A stretch of 64,000 bases of DNA. It comes from Sisyra terminalis (Eukaryota; Arthropoda; Insecta; Neuroptera; Sisyridae). Every line of letters starts with the position of its first letter. The first letter of the stretch is position 1. A program made the translations under genes and the position numbers. The DNA lies in contig OY292280.1 of the NCBI GenBank assembly GCA_958496175.1, positions 7,874,001 through 7,938,000 on the forward strand, read 5' to 3'. A model generated the notes under the pieces. It did no database searches. It had not been told where the DNA came from and was given only the letters and a program-made list of their open reading frames with translations. Shown in pieces: positions 12,133 to 24,169 of the stretch.

Positions 12133-12189
12133 TTTGGGCCCCCCAAATAATTTTCATACAGAGCCCCTCCAAGGCAGGCTACGCCACTG
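12133..12189. mobile_element. hAT-type terminal fragment
   Basis: Reading inward from 12189 on the minus strand gives CAGTGGCGTAGCCTGCCTTG, a terminus typical of hAT-superfamily elements (CAGTGGCG...). Only this end is visible. Confidence 0.45.
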
Positions 12190-12340
12190 GTTTTTAGTCA
12201 TATTATTTATTGAATTTATCATTTGTTAACGTTATCAAATAGAAACCTTGAGTTAATCCCTCATTTTTAAATACGGTGTTTTTTCCTAGGAATTGATATA
12301 TTTGTGTAGATTTTCGTTTGTTCGTTCTTGAATTGGCCAA

Positions 12341-12500
12341 CTGGTGGCCGAGTGGTCAAGATGGCCGCTCCAAAACTGGTAGGTCCTGGATTCGAATTTC
12401 GAATTGAGTAAATTTTCGACATTTCTCGATTCACGGATTTTCATTAAGCAAATACCTTTGTAGTTATATAGCGAAAGCAAACAACAATAAAGAACATATT
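12341..12500 (+). repeat. tRNA-derived SINE, copy 1
   Basis: A perfect box A, TGGCCGAGTGG, lies at 12344-12354, and a box B-like GGATTCGAATT at 12388. The head resembles the Ser/Leu tRNA class (GGCCGAGTGGTCAAG). The body (CACGGATTTTCATTAA, then GCGAAAGCAAAC) is shared with the copy at 18798. No intact tRNA fold was found. Confidence 0.6.
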
Positions 12501-12539
12501 TTGTTTGATTAAAATTGTACATTTGACTAAACTACCCTT

Positions 12540-13420
12540 GTTTGATGTTGCTGACATTTATAATGTAAAGCGCCAGATATAAACTGGAAATCGTTAAACT
12601 TGGATTAAGGGATGCAAAACTCGAATGAGCTTTTATGATAAATGTCAGTTTGTATTTAATAAGCTTTGGAAAATTGAAAATCAATTGAAGATTCGGACTG
12701 CGGAAAATCCTACGTCAAACGTCATACAGTAAATTAATTGAAATCAAATTAAATTTAGGATGAACACCAGAAATAATTAAGAGCAATGTAGCAAGAAACA
12801 ATGAATTCACGCTTGTTAATAATAATTATTTACGTTTGGAAACTAACAGTTCAATCTACAGCGAACCGTAATACGAGGGGTTGTTATTTCGATTGTTCCT
12901 GGAAACGAAAAGATGTCGGGAATCTGGAACGGGACTGTGGGGTGGGGGTCGAGACATTTTCATTAGATGAATTTCAATATTTTACCAAGGTTCATTGAAT
13001 ATGCTTTTATGGAGATAAATCAAAACAAAAGCTCGAGGCAATTGCAAAATCATCTCCGGCATGAAACGGAAACACTAATTCTATTTAAATGAGTGCTGAA
13101 CGATACAAGTCGGAAAAGGATTTTCAACACGAAAATAATTACCATCCCTTAACAACCATCCCTTACAATCCTAATTATTTCAATTTAAGAAAAAATATAT
13201 ACACAGAAAATAAGTTATTTGAAAACACTTGTAAACATTTAAATCTTTGTATGATTTCCAGAATGGTCTAAATTGCTAACTTTGTCACCCCGTGTAACTC
13301 TCCATTGGGATAAAGATTTTCCTCCCTTCATTTAAAATACTACTTTTACGGAATGACAAGCAGATCGTTTAGGAAAACAAATTTTAAATCCCTATTTCCC
13401 ATATAAGGGGTAGACGATTA
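12540..13420. other. Unassigned unique DNA
   Basis: Nothing recognisable. Short frames at 12801-12998 and 13089-13271 have no domain or start context. Confidence 0.4.
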
Positions 13421-13424
13421 AAAT

Positions 13425-13512
13425 CTAATACGTACTTCGATTGCCAAGCAATCTAATTCAGTGGACATCAGATAGTATTGGTTCACTCCATAACTGGTAT
13501 GTGAGGACATTT
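13425..13512 (-). mobile_element. Decayed F-element arm
   Basis: ATACGTACTTCGATTGCCAA, then a CAATCTAATTCAGTGG block, matches the ribozyme-like part of F arms in reverse. Several core positions have changed. Confidence 0.6.
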
Positions 13513-13656
13513 GTTCAAATTTATGTTTTTTTTTTTTTATAATTATTTATTTAAGGTCGCCTTGTAACTACGAGGTCATTGACGACCACTACAACTAATT
13601 ACATATTTTATATACATACGCATTCATATGCTTATATATATATATATAATATATTA

Positions 13657-14320
13657 GGGTGGTCCTTATTTAGGGTTTGTCCGAAATTTTTTTCACGATA
13701 GTCCTAAATCGGTTCTAAAGCTATTAAAAAAAATTCATGCCAAGTTATAGCTGTTAATTTCAATTTTAACCCGACCCCCCCCCCACAGCCAAAGTTTTAA
13801 ATGAAAATAACACGGGAAAAGTTCTGTTGATTTTTTGAAATTTCTTTTCATCATGAAATAATGAACAGATCATGTCGACCAATGACAATTCTTATAGCAA
13901 ATTTAACGTTCTACAAAAAAGGTTCCTTTTAATTTTTTGCTAACTCTTACGGTTTCTGAGTTATTTAAGGTCATAGTTGAAGCTTAAGTCAATTTTACGA
14001 TTTTCCTATTTCTACCGTCGTTTATTGATTTAAAAATGAAAAAGATAATAATTCATAACTTAGACGACTTTTTTTACCTTCACGCATGCTCTGAAATAAA
14101 AGTATTATTTATTTTTAGCACATCAGGAAATATTTGACGATGGTTTTTAACCAACTGTAATACATTGTATTACAGAAACCGTTAGAGTTAGCAAAAAATC
14201 ATAAGAAAGCTTTTTTGTAGAGTTTTAAATTTGCTATAAGAATTGTCATTGGTCGACATGATCTGTTTATTATTTCATGAAGAAAAAAAATTTCAAAAAA
14301 TCAACAGAACTTTTTGATAC
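13657..14320. mobile_element. P-family palindrome (first arm pair)
   Basis: The segment starts with the P-like terminus TTAGGGTGGTCC at about 13655. The arms are 13850-13985 and 14150-14310. They share GACCAATGACAATTCTTATA (inverted as TATAAGAATTGTCATTGGTC) and CTACAAAAAAG. The interior carries no long frame. Confidence 0.65.
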
Positions 14321-14330
14321 TCAATAAAAA

Positions 14331-15667
14331 AAATTAGCCAAATTTTCAGCTCTTTATCGCAAGCGGTTTTCGAGTATTTCGAGAAAAAAAAACATTTTTT
14401 GATTTTATTTTTTTTTTTTAGTAGTAAAATTTAAAATTACTAACCTACGATTTTTTTCTCATTCTTAGGAGTAAAAGGCATGAATAAATATTTTTTCTAT
14501 TATTCTCAGATGGAATGTCGATTTTTAAGGGCCGAAATAAAATTAAAATTAATTTTTTGAGTGCGTTTTGAAAAGTGTCCACCGCCAAATTTTCTCAAAA
14601 AACGTCTCTAGTATTCCTCTATACTCAGTAATTTTTTCAAATTTTTAGAATTGGTGGAACATTATGAAAAAAAAAATGAAAACTGATTTTTTCTCATATC
14701 TCATGCTAAAGAACACTTATTTTATTTTTTTGGTAAAGTAATATGAAAATAATTATTTTTCAACTCAAAATATATATAAATTTCATTAAACAACTTAGAA
14801 AATGAAGAAATTGTCATTTAAAATTATTTTTTATGCAATAATTCTTTGAAATACATAATAATATTTTTTTAGCTCTAATAATTGTACATATTTAATAATT
14901 CGACTTAGGCGGCTGTTTAAATGAGCCTCTACTTATATTCCTATTTTGAAATTAACTGAAGAGGATAAATATATTAATTAGATATATTAATGCAGTTTAA
15001 ATACACAAAAGACAAATAAATAGTTTTAGAATAATGATAATCAAACAAACACTATAGAATACAAGAATATAAGTTCCATATTTCCTTTTTCTTTAACCCA
15101 GGACTACGCAGCCGCAAAAAAATAAAAAAAATATATTATTATGTATTTCAAAGAATTATTGCATAAAAAAGAGTTTTAAAAACATTTTTTCATTTTCAAA
15201 ATTGTTTAATGAAATGTTTATATATTTTGAGTTAAAAAATAATTATCTTCATATTACTTTACCAAAATAATGAACAAGTGTGCTTTAGCATGAGATATAG
15301 GAAAAAATCAATTTTTATTTTTTTTCATTATGTTCCACCAAATCAAAAAATATGAAAAAATTACTGAGTATAGAGGAGTACTAGAGACGTTTTTTGAGAA
15401 AATTTGGCGGTGGACACTTTTCAAAAACGCACTCAAAAAATTATTTTTAATTTTGTTTCGGCCCTTAAAAATCGACATTCCATCTGAAAGTAATAGAAAA
15501 CATATTTATTCATGCCTTTTACTTCTAAGAATGAGAAAAAAAATCATAGGTTATGAATTTTAAATTTTACTATTAAAAAAAAAATAAAATCGAAAAATGT
15601 TTTTTTTTCGAAATACTCGACAACCGCTTGCGATAAAAAGCTGAAAATTTGGCTAATTTTTTTTTAT
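14331..15667. repeat. Large palindrome with arms of about 550 bp
   Basis: The left arm (14331-14885) and right arm (15122-15667) are inverted near-copies. Examples are GGCGGTGGACACTTTTCAAA against its partner TTTGAAAAGTGTCCACCGCC, and GGCCCTTAAAAATCGACATT against its partner. The spacer is about 240 bp. The frame at 15330-15563 is only the arm sequence read through. Confidence 0.85.
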
Positions 15668-15679
15668 TTAATATCAAAA

Positions 15680-16645
15680 CGATCCCCAGACTTTGAATCG
15701 AAAAAGCCGCGGGGGCACTTTTACCATACAAACCGGCCTAAACCCTTTGTTAAGTTTGCCTTATCATCGATTTTTCATTCCTGAAAATTCTGATTTTCCA
15801 TTGGTCGAATAAATAACATAAAAAGTCATTTTTCCTCAACAAAAAAAAAATATCTAACTTTTATCTCCATTTGAAAATATTCAGAATATTTATTATACAT
15901 TATCCTGCGACAGGACAAAATTATAATTTATACAGCACATAAGCTATATATTATGTTATATATGCACACCACAGATTTCCATAGAGTGAAAAATTTCAGG
16001 GAAATCGGGTAAGAAAATGTTGAAAACATTTAGTCGGGGACCGGCTCGATTAATATATTTTCAACATATTGAGCGAAATTGTCGAAATGGATTTTCCTAG
16101 TCTTAGTTATGAATGGTCCTTTCGACATGGCATCCATAAATATTCGGACTGGATTCACGATAGTTTACATTGTTCATTTTTTCACACTGGTAATCGATTT
16201 ATGGACCGATAACCACCTGGAAAAAATTTGATTCATGTCGAACTTGGAAAATTTAATAAAAAAACTTCCCATTTCCCGGCCGAATTTATTAAAATTTTCA
16301 ATATCCCCCAAAAGTGATGTGTACAACAAAAAAGCTTATTCGTCACAAGTCGTTTCCCAGAGAAAAGAAAACTTTTGCAAACTTTACGCAGTATCTTACA
16401 ACTACTCATCGAATATATCGAATAAATCGATTATAATCAAATTTCCACCCCTTATTCATCAAAATAATACCTAGCATTGATTTAATTCAGGACAAAAATC
16501 TACTTATTACTGATATGATTTCTTTCCTAATAAATTAAAACCACCAGAAAAAAATATCTTAGTTACTTTAAAGTAACTTCGTTACTTTGAACAAATAATT
16601 GATTTATAATATTTAATTTGTCGCATTAATCGTAGTCCATTTTAT
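15680..16645. other. Unassigned unique DNA
   Basis: No gene or repeat was recognised. The frame at 16235-16474 (79 codons) lacks recognisable features and is probably chance. Confidence 0.4.
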
Positions 16646-17424
16646 GAGTATTTTCTAAATTCGAGAATGAAACATAATTATCAATAAAATAAATTCTACC
16701 TTACCGACTTTGTTTTCTTATTTCAACATGTTAATTTTTGTTGAAATAAGAAAACATAGTCGGTAAGGTAGAACTCATTCTATTGACATTTTTGTCAAAA
16801 AGACTTGTCAAAGGGACTTTTACAAGTTAATTTTGGCTCATGTGTACTTTAGCACACCCACAATCTGGCAACGTAGCAGTTTTGACTTTGTTTTTAATTT
16901 AATTCGCGATATTTTTGTTAATTCAATTCTAATATGGTATAATTCTCTCTTTTGTGGCTAAATGTTCATTATGGATCGATTTAATCGCGAATTAAATTAA
17001 AAACAAAGTCGAAAATGCAACATTGCCAGATTGTGGGTGTGCTAAAGTACACTTGAGCCTTAATTTTAATAAATTGGCTCATAATGAAAATGTCACCACA
17101 AAAGAGAAAATGATACCATATTAGAATTGAATTAAAATAAAATTCACGAGAAAAATAAAAAAAAAACAAAATAGAAAATAAAAAATAAAAAATGCATAGT
17201 TGCCAGCTTTTGACCGACCTAAATGGAACTTGAGCCAAATTAGCATATTAAAGTCACTTTGGTAATTCCTTTTAACATTTATGTCAATATGACAAGTTCT
17301 ACTTTACCGACGATGTTTTCTTATTTCAACAAAAATTAAAATGTTGAAATAGTAAAACAAAGTCGATAAGGTAGAACTTATCTTATTGACACTTTTGCTT
17401 CATTTTCGAATATAAAAAATACTC
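16646..17424. mobile_element. Foldback element with terminal hairpins and nested M1
   Basis: The outer ends GAGTATTTTCTAAATTCGAG and the 17395-17424 segment are inverted copies. Just inside each end lies a near-perfect hairpin (16693-16772 and 17296-17377) built from CTACCTTACCGAC, TGTTTTCTTATTTCAAC and their complements. The centre is occupied by an M1 MITE (16835-17059). Confidence 0.7.
16835..17059. mobile_element. M1 MITE, clean insertion with 8-bp duplication
   Basis: The arms begin GGCTCA and end GAGCC, and the palindrome covers nearly the full 225 bp. The flanks are TTAATTTT on both sides (16827-16834 and 17060-17067), an exact 8-bp target-site duplication. This defines the element ends. 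An 8-bp duplication is usual for hAT- and P-type elements. The GGCTCA terminus is not a textbook hAT end, so the superfamily is left open. Confidence 0.85.
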
Positions 17425-17755
17425 TTAAGGGATACAAATAATGAGACAAATTCATTATTATAAACTAATTTTTCATCGCAATATTATATTTCACGATTAT
17501 AAGGGTTTTTTTAATGTATGGAATATTGTTTTTTTAATGTGTTGAAATATTTTCAATAACGGAATAAAAATCAAACATAAAACTTTATCATGAAAATATT
17601 TACATCTATTTTTTACATGAACAGAAATTTTGTTCCCAATATAATATCATTGTTACTTTTAAAAGTTTAGCGATGATTTCGTATTGGTTCATTTATTCTG
17701 GCTAATAACAAAAGTCTTCTGGAGACTTCAGCATACTTTTAGAATTAGTTCAATT

Positions 17756-18083
17756 AAAAGCTCATAAATACTCTAATAGAGCCACTCGTATGCATTTATT
17801 CGATGGAAAGTCAAAGAGTAGGGATGGTAGTAGTAGTTCTGTCTCTTTTACTTGTATGTGTTATATATTGATAAAAGATAACAATTTAAGATTATAATTT
17901 CTGAAATGCTACTTTAAACAAAAATCGATTGTTATGATTACGATGTTATAACGCAAAAATTCAAATTTAAATAGGAATTTTTCAATATAATGTTGCAAAG
18001 ACGACAATGAAAGTTTGGTCCTAGATTACAATATTACTATCGTTTTTTCGTGTATATATTATTCTTCCTCAACTATAGGTACC
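17756..18083 (+). repeat. Dispersed element D, copy 2
   Basis: Same orientation and ends as the copy at 4148-4485. A small internal deletion near 17870 removes part of the ACTTACTCTCAC stretch. Confidence 0.8.
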
Positions 18084-18234
18084 AAAGCTTTTGACATTTT
18101 ACAAGCGGGACATCTATGGAGCATCCAGAGTGAGATAAGAGTCCCGAAATGTCTTATTTCAATACTAATATATCAAATTCTTACATCTGTTGGTATATTT
18201 TCTAATTTTAAGTCAATTGTAGGGTAAATATTTT

Positions 18235-18440
18235 TTTCAAGATATCCTTAAAAATTTAAGTTTTTAAGACTTTTGTCGGTCTGTCTTCTTATAACTAAAA
18301 AACCAAACTACTGATTTTAATAAAATTTGGCGTTAAGATCCAAAACAATGTTTTATTAACTATAGGCTATACATTATTACTTAGGAAGGTATCCTCTATG
18401 TAAAACTGAGGGAAAAAATTTATTATACTATGACGTGTGA
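18235..18440 (-). repeat. Retroelement 3' tail-like fragment
   Basis: GTCGGTCTGTCTTCTTATAA, then AAACTACTGATTTTAATAAA and a run to AAACTGAGGG. It is organised like the tails repeated at 29.2-30.5 kb. No coding part is present. Confidence 0.4.
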
Positions 18441-18797
18441 TATATCATTGGAAATGGTTTTGGAAATTATAAAATAAATTTCTGTACAATTTCTTAGCTG
18501 AATTCATTAAATCCTTCATAAAGTACAAAAATTATATTTTTGAAATATAAACATTTCTATGTACAAGATCATCTTCGATATGGAGCACATCTGGTGAATA
18601 TAAAATATGCGAGAAGCTAAAGGCTTCTAAAAATGTTTACTTTTCCAACACCACATTGCAAAGCTTCCGGAATATTCCTTAAAAGAAAAGCTTTTAAAGA
18701 AATTAATGAGTTTAAGAAGTATTAAAACAAATTTTGATACCGCAATATGTAATTATGAAATGAGAGATTGATTTAGAAATAAGATAATATTTTTTTA

Positions 18798-18955
18798 CAA
18801 GTGGTCAAGGTGGTCGGTTCGATATCGGGAGGGATTGGACTCGAATTTTGAGATAAGCAAACTGTTTACGGATTTTTATTGATCCTAGAGTCGCTTATGA
18901 CTTAAGTGTTGTAAAGCGATAATTAGCAACCGTTATTGACTAGAAAAAAATGGGT
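18798..18955 (+). repeat. tRNA-derived SINE, copy 2 (diverged)
   Basis: CAAGTGGTCAAGGTGGTCGG, GGATTGGACTCGAATTTT and ACGGATTTTTATTGA parallel the copy at 12341 in the same order. Both boxes are more decayed. Confidence 0.5.
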
Positions 18956-19032
18956 ATTATTGGTATCCATTATATAATATAATACTCATGAGACATATAC
19001 GAAATTAAATTTTTAATAGTCAACTTTGCACA

Positions 19033-20300
19033 AAGAGTTAACTTTGGTTGTGATCTACGATATATGTATATTAGGATGATTCAAAAAAAAAAAAAAAAAT
19101 ATTTTTCTTGCAAACAGGCTGAAAAGTTTTGTTTTGACGTAAAAAGACACCAGTTAAAATTGCAGCTCTTAATTTTTATATTAACGTTCTCCTCATTGCA
19201 TTTTTTTTATTTTCCATAAGAATAACATGGGAAAATTTATTTTTAATTCTTCTGATTTTTATACCGTTCAAAAGACTATTTAAACAATAAATCTCTTCTA
19301 TGATTTTTATAGAGAACTAAATGCTCTACAAAAAAGAATTGAAAACATTTTTTGACTTAGTTCATGTGTTCAAAAGTTATTCAAGATCAAAGTTCAATTC
19401 TTTAAAAATTTGATCAAATTTTGTATACTATACCAAAATTGTTGGTTTCAGTATTAAAATAAGGGTCAAATTTTTTATCAAACATGAATTTGATTTGTGA
19501 GAGATGTCAGTAAATGATTTTTTTTATTAATTTTTTTATTAAAAAAAAAATTTTACCCCTATTTTAACACTGAAACCAATAGTTTTGGTATAATATACAA
19601 AACTCGATAAAATTTTTAAAGCAATGAACTTTGATCTTGAATAACTTTTGAACACATGAACTAATCAAAAAATGTTTTAAGTCCTTTTTTGTAGAGCGTT
19701 TAATTCTCTATAAAGATTATAGAAGAGATTTGTTTTTTAAATAGTCGTTTGAACAGTATAAAAATCAGAAAAAGTAAAAATAACTTTTCCCACATTATTC
19801 TTAAGGGAAATAAAAAAAATGCAACGAGGACAACCTTAATATTAATATTAAGAACTGAAATTTTAACTGGTGTCTTTTTAGGTTAAAACAAAACTTTTGA
19901 GCCTGTTTGCAAGAAAAAATGTTTTTATTTTTTTGAATCACAAATATACATATATCGTAGATCACAACCAAAGTTAATTTTGATCTTGAATAACTTTTGA
20001 ATACATGGACTAATCAAAAAATATTATCAGTCCTTTTTTGTAGAGCGTTTAATTCTCTATAAAGATTATAGAAGAGATTTTTTTTAAATAGTCGTTTGAA
20101 CGGTATACAAATCAGAAAAAGTAAAAATAACTTTTCCCATGTTATTCTTATGGGAAATAAAAAATGCGACGAGGACAACCTTAATATTAATATTAAGAAC
20201 TGAAATTTTAACTGGTGTCTTTTTACGTCAAAACTAAACTTTTCAGCCCCTAAGCAAGAAAAAATTAAAAATATTTTTTTTTTGAATCATCCTAATGTAT
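19033..20300. mobile_element. P palindrome with a duplicated arm
   Basis: The left arm (19033-19480) pairs with the right arm (19520-19980). A second right arm follows (19980-20290), ending GAATCATCCTAA, the complement of TTAGGATGATTC at about 19071. The arms carry GCTCTACAAAAAAG, TGATCTTGAATAACTTTTGA and AACTGGTGTCTTTTTA. The same three-arm layout is seen at 37.0-38.0 kb, so it belongs to the element rather than to this site. No transposase is present. Confidence 0.75.
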
Positions 20301-21534
20301 ATGTTGTACAAGTTTCCTTTCTCATGGTTAACATTGAAGAGAAATGTTTTCTTTTTAAAAATTTCAAAAAAACCAAGGGATTATTTTGTTGTTGATTCAT
20401 ATAATTTATAAGTCAACCCTCCAACCCTTCTTTCTACCCCCCAAAAAGATGTAAAGAACAAGGAATACTTGGGGCAATAAAATAAAACGCCTCACCGCAA
20501 TAACATAAATAATGCGAAATATTTCAGTGTTGTCATATTCAAATATTGAAATTTCTCCAAATGGATTGGCTGTTTGTATCTTTTTTCGTTTATGTATTAT
20601 TTCGCAGCAAATTGTTTCATTTTTCTTGCTACATAAACAAGGGGTGGCAGCGAACATGAAGATTATATTTCTTATATTTCATTATAACAACCCCGAAAAT
20701 TTTTATACTTATTCAATGTTCAACCCTTCCCATTGAGTACTTCCAATATTTGCCACACAATACAGTGGATGACTGTTGGAATATCAAAGAGGCATTTCAC
20801 TTGCTCTAAATATCCGATAGGGTTGAAAGGGGGTGGCTTGTGAAAGGGGTTTGCTAATGGCGACCAAGATTCAAAATGTCATTTTCGTGTCTGATATTTT
20901 ATATATTTTTTTTTCGCTATTGACGTATAAATGTAAGCGTATAGGCTTTATATACTTTATACATATTTGCACTTACGATCGTTTGCGGTTTTCGGGATAT
21001 CATGCCTCAAAACCATCCCCCACGTCAGAAACATTTCACATTTCATGGGGGGATGAATTTTCTGAATACTTGTGCGCCATGAATTTGTCAAACAACGCAA
21101 TTTTTCCTCTAAAATTTCCGTCATGAACATACAAAGTGCCTATTAAATATATAACGTTCCTAAGCAATTGATACCTAAAAATTTATAGATTTTTTTTTTT
21201 AAAAAAAACATTTTTTTTCTTTAAAATAAATTCCAAGAATTGCAATCAATAATGTTTAGCATATACGCGGAATAGTTCCCCAATAAGGGAACCATTGAAG
21301 TAATCAAATCATCAAATACGCTAATGACTTGGTACTGTTGGCTAGCGGAAGAAAAACCAAATTATGTTGGATCGTTGAATTATCGCCGGAAAACTTAAGA
21401 AATGTCTATAAATACAAGAAAAATATCAGAAAAAACTTATTATTTTCAGGAAATATCTTCACCAAAGATGGAAAATCAAGTTTTGAAATTAAAAAACGAC
21501 CTACTTTGATAAAAAAAAATTAATTTGTTTAAAA
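20301..21534. other. Unassigned unique DNA
   Basis: No repeat unit was recognised. Overlapping frames on both strands at 20406-20736, and one at 20833-21126 (97 codons), have no recognisable motif or start context. Confidence 0.4.
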
Positions 21535-21551
21535 AAAACAAAACACGATAG

Positions 21552-23173
21552 TCAAAATAAGATTTTTTCGCTGACTTTGAACAGTTATACTGTGTATACA
21601 ATGTATAGAATATATTGAGGTCCCATTTCTGAAGTATAATTTAATATAATAATATATAAAAATCATACCATAAACATAAATTTGAACCGAAGTTCAAACA
21701 AAAAATTTGTGACGTATTGCCCAAATACGTATTTCGATTCCCAAACAAATCTTCCTCAGTGGTCATCAAATAGTTTGGATCACTCCGTAACTGCTTTGTG
21801 ATGATTCACGTAGAACAGTTCTACTTTACCGACTATGGTTTCTTATGTCAATTTCATAATTTTAATCGGAGTATAAAAATGTGTGTTGTTTAAAGAAGTT
21901 ATCTTTATAAATAATAATTTAATTCTTAGTAGTTCAATTCCAAATTATGATTTTTTTCGGTTTTTAAGAAAAACAAATATCAATGAAGAAAATTTCTGCC
22001 TTACCGATTATGTTTTCTTATGTCAATCTCATAAATCAAATTAGAGTATAAGAATGTGTTCTGTTGAAAAAGTAATCATCACAATTAATTTTTAAATTTT
22101 CTTATCTGGTTTAAGTTCCCCATTATATGATTTTTTTTTGGATTTAAGAATTAAAAAAAGGTGACCCTTAGGAAAAGTTTTACTTAACTGACTATGTTTT
22201 CTTATGTCAACTTCATAATTTTAATTAAATTAAAAATGTGTGTTGTTTTAAGAAATAATTTATGTAAGTAATAATTTAATTCTTATTATTTGTATCCCAA
22301 ATTATGATTTTTTTCAGTTTTTAAGAAAAAAAAATCAATGAAGAAAAGTTCTGCTTTACCGACTATGTTTTCTTATGACAATCTCTTAAATTAAATTAAA
22401 GTTTAAGAATTTGTTCTGTTGAAAAAGTAATCATCACAATTAATATTTAAATTTCATTATCTGGTATTAGTTCCCCATTATATGATTTTTTTGGATTTAA
22501 AAATTAAGAAAAGTTGACACTTAGGAAAAATTCTATGATACTTTACCGACTATGTTTTCTTATGTCAACTTTATAATTTTAATTGGAGCATAAAAATGTA
22601 TGTTGTTTTAAGAAATAATTTATATAAGTAATAATTTAATTCTTATTAGCTCAATCCCAAATTATGATTTTTTTCGGTTTTAAGAATAAAAACATATTAA
22701 TGCAGAAAAGTTCTGCTTTACCGACTATGTTTTCTTATGTCGATCTCATAAATTAAAGTAGGGTATACGAATGTGTTCTTTTGAAAAAGTAATCGTTTTA
22801 ATTAATATTTAATTTCCCTGATCTTATTAGTTCCCCATTATATGATTATTTGTTGGATTTAAGAATTAAGATAAGTTGACAAATGGGAAAAGTTCTATAA
22901 TGTTGTATAATATGTAGTATCTATATGTAGTAAAATTTAATATAATGTTGTTTTGTGATGAATCATCACAAAACAGTTACGGAGTGATTCAAACTACTTG
23001 ATGACCATTGAGAAAGATTGCTTGGCAATCGAAATACGTATCTGAGCAAAACGTCACAAATATTTTTGTTTGAACTTCTGTTCAAATTTATGTTTGTGGT
23101 ATGATTTTTATATATTATTTTATTAAATTATACTTCATAAATTGGACCGCAATATATTCTATATATGGTATAC
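21552..23173. mobile_element. F1: foldback, Penelope-like candidate carrying satellite
   Basis: Inverted arms (about 21594-21815 and 22953-23173) flank a satellite array. A 42-bp tail (21552-21593) is present on the left only, and the right end stops at GTATAC. The 17-bp flanks AAAACAAAACACGATAG at 21535-21551 and 23174-23190 are identical, a long target-site duplication. Each arm contains a decayed hammerhead-like core (21721-21762 on minus, 23004-23044 on plus). Penelope-like elements are known for terminal repeats in direct or inverted order, a one-sided tail and hammerhead motifs. There is no reverse transcriptase here. Confidence 0.65.
21820..22905 (+). repeat. S satellite: dimeric array, about 358-bp period
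   Basis: ACCGACTAT-like blocks occur at 21828, 22003, 22187, 22358, 22545 and 22720. Two monomer types alternate: one with TTTAATTGGAGTATAAAAAT and one with AGTATAAGAATGTGTTCTGT. Same-type distances are 355-362 bp. The array forms the interior of F1. Confidence 0.8.
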
Positions 23174-23190
23174 AAAACAAAACACGATAG

Positions 23191-24165
23191 AACAAACGAA
23201 AAAAATAACAAAAGAGAATTTTTTTTTGGAATATTCAAAAGTTAGAGGACTAAGTTTGGGGAATCGTTGAAAAGAGATAAACAGATATTGCGAGTTGTAC
23301 GCAAATGTTTAATTGTATTTTTCAAGAGCTTTTGAAAGCTGTTCGTATTTATAAGTTCGTAGTTGTTTTTCTCGACAAAACTAAGTTGTTTCCTGATAAA
23401 AGTTCTAATTGCATTTGAAGTAATCGAAGTGACTAGAGCTTTAGTTGAGAAAGCTCACGGCAATCGATAGTTAAAATGTTTCGTTGATTTGGAAGCGAAC
23501 ATGTTGATGGGAGCTTTTCGTCAATTGACAAAGTGCTATTAAATCCTTTTTGTTGTCCAACTTTCCGAAAATATCCTTTTTCCAATCCTCGTACAACGAA
23601 CCAATGTACGGAAACGGGCGGAAACCCTCAATGTGAAGATTAAAACGATAATTATGAAGCGGACATTAAGGCGAAACGACTGGAATATTATTAGCTCAAT
23701 TTGAATTTTCCGAATTATTTGCCGCTTTTTCTCCCAACTCACTTGTTTCAACAGTGATTGCTCGGGGATTTCATCGCTCAGGTCAATAACAATTCTTCAG
23801 AATCGTTTGTTGTAGTTGAACTAATTTGCCCCAGCTCTTGGACAATTTTCAATTAAAAATCCCAACAAAGAAAATTCAGTTAATCTTTATTGATATATTC
23901 CCACTGAGATGTAGAATAGAGGACTCATGTTCAACTTTCTTTGAAATCGTATTCGATTTGAAAATCCTATCTCTCTATTTCAAGTGAAATGATTGGTCAT
24001 AAAGAAAGCATTGGTTATATGCAACATGAGCACTCTATACTACATCTCTATGCTTTCTTTATTACCGAACAAGGGTTATGTCAAATAATCATGGTTTATA
24101 ATTTATAATTTCATTTGTCAAAATTTGAATTTTGATAACTTTCTTCCCACTAGTCTCAATGTAAG
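23191..24165. other. Unassigned unique DNA
   Basis: Nothing recognised. The frame at 23539-23751 has no recognisable motif. Confidence 0.4.
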
Positions 24166-24169
24166 ATAC

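Noticed and set aside
12341..12420. Functional Ser/Leu-type tRNA gene
   Set aside because: Box A is perfect but the acceptor and T stems do not pair, and the body continues as a SINE.
21828..22895. Regular repeats as a CRISPR array
   Set aside because: The spacers are themselves repeated monomers of about 175 bp, so this is a satellite, and the context is eukaryotic.
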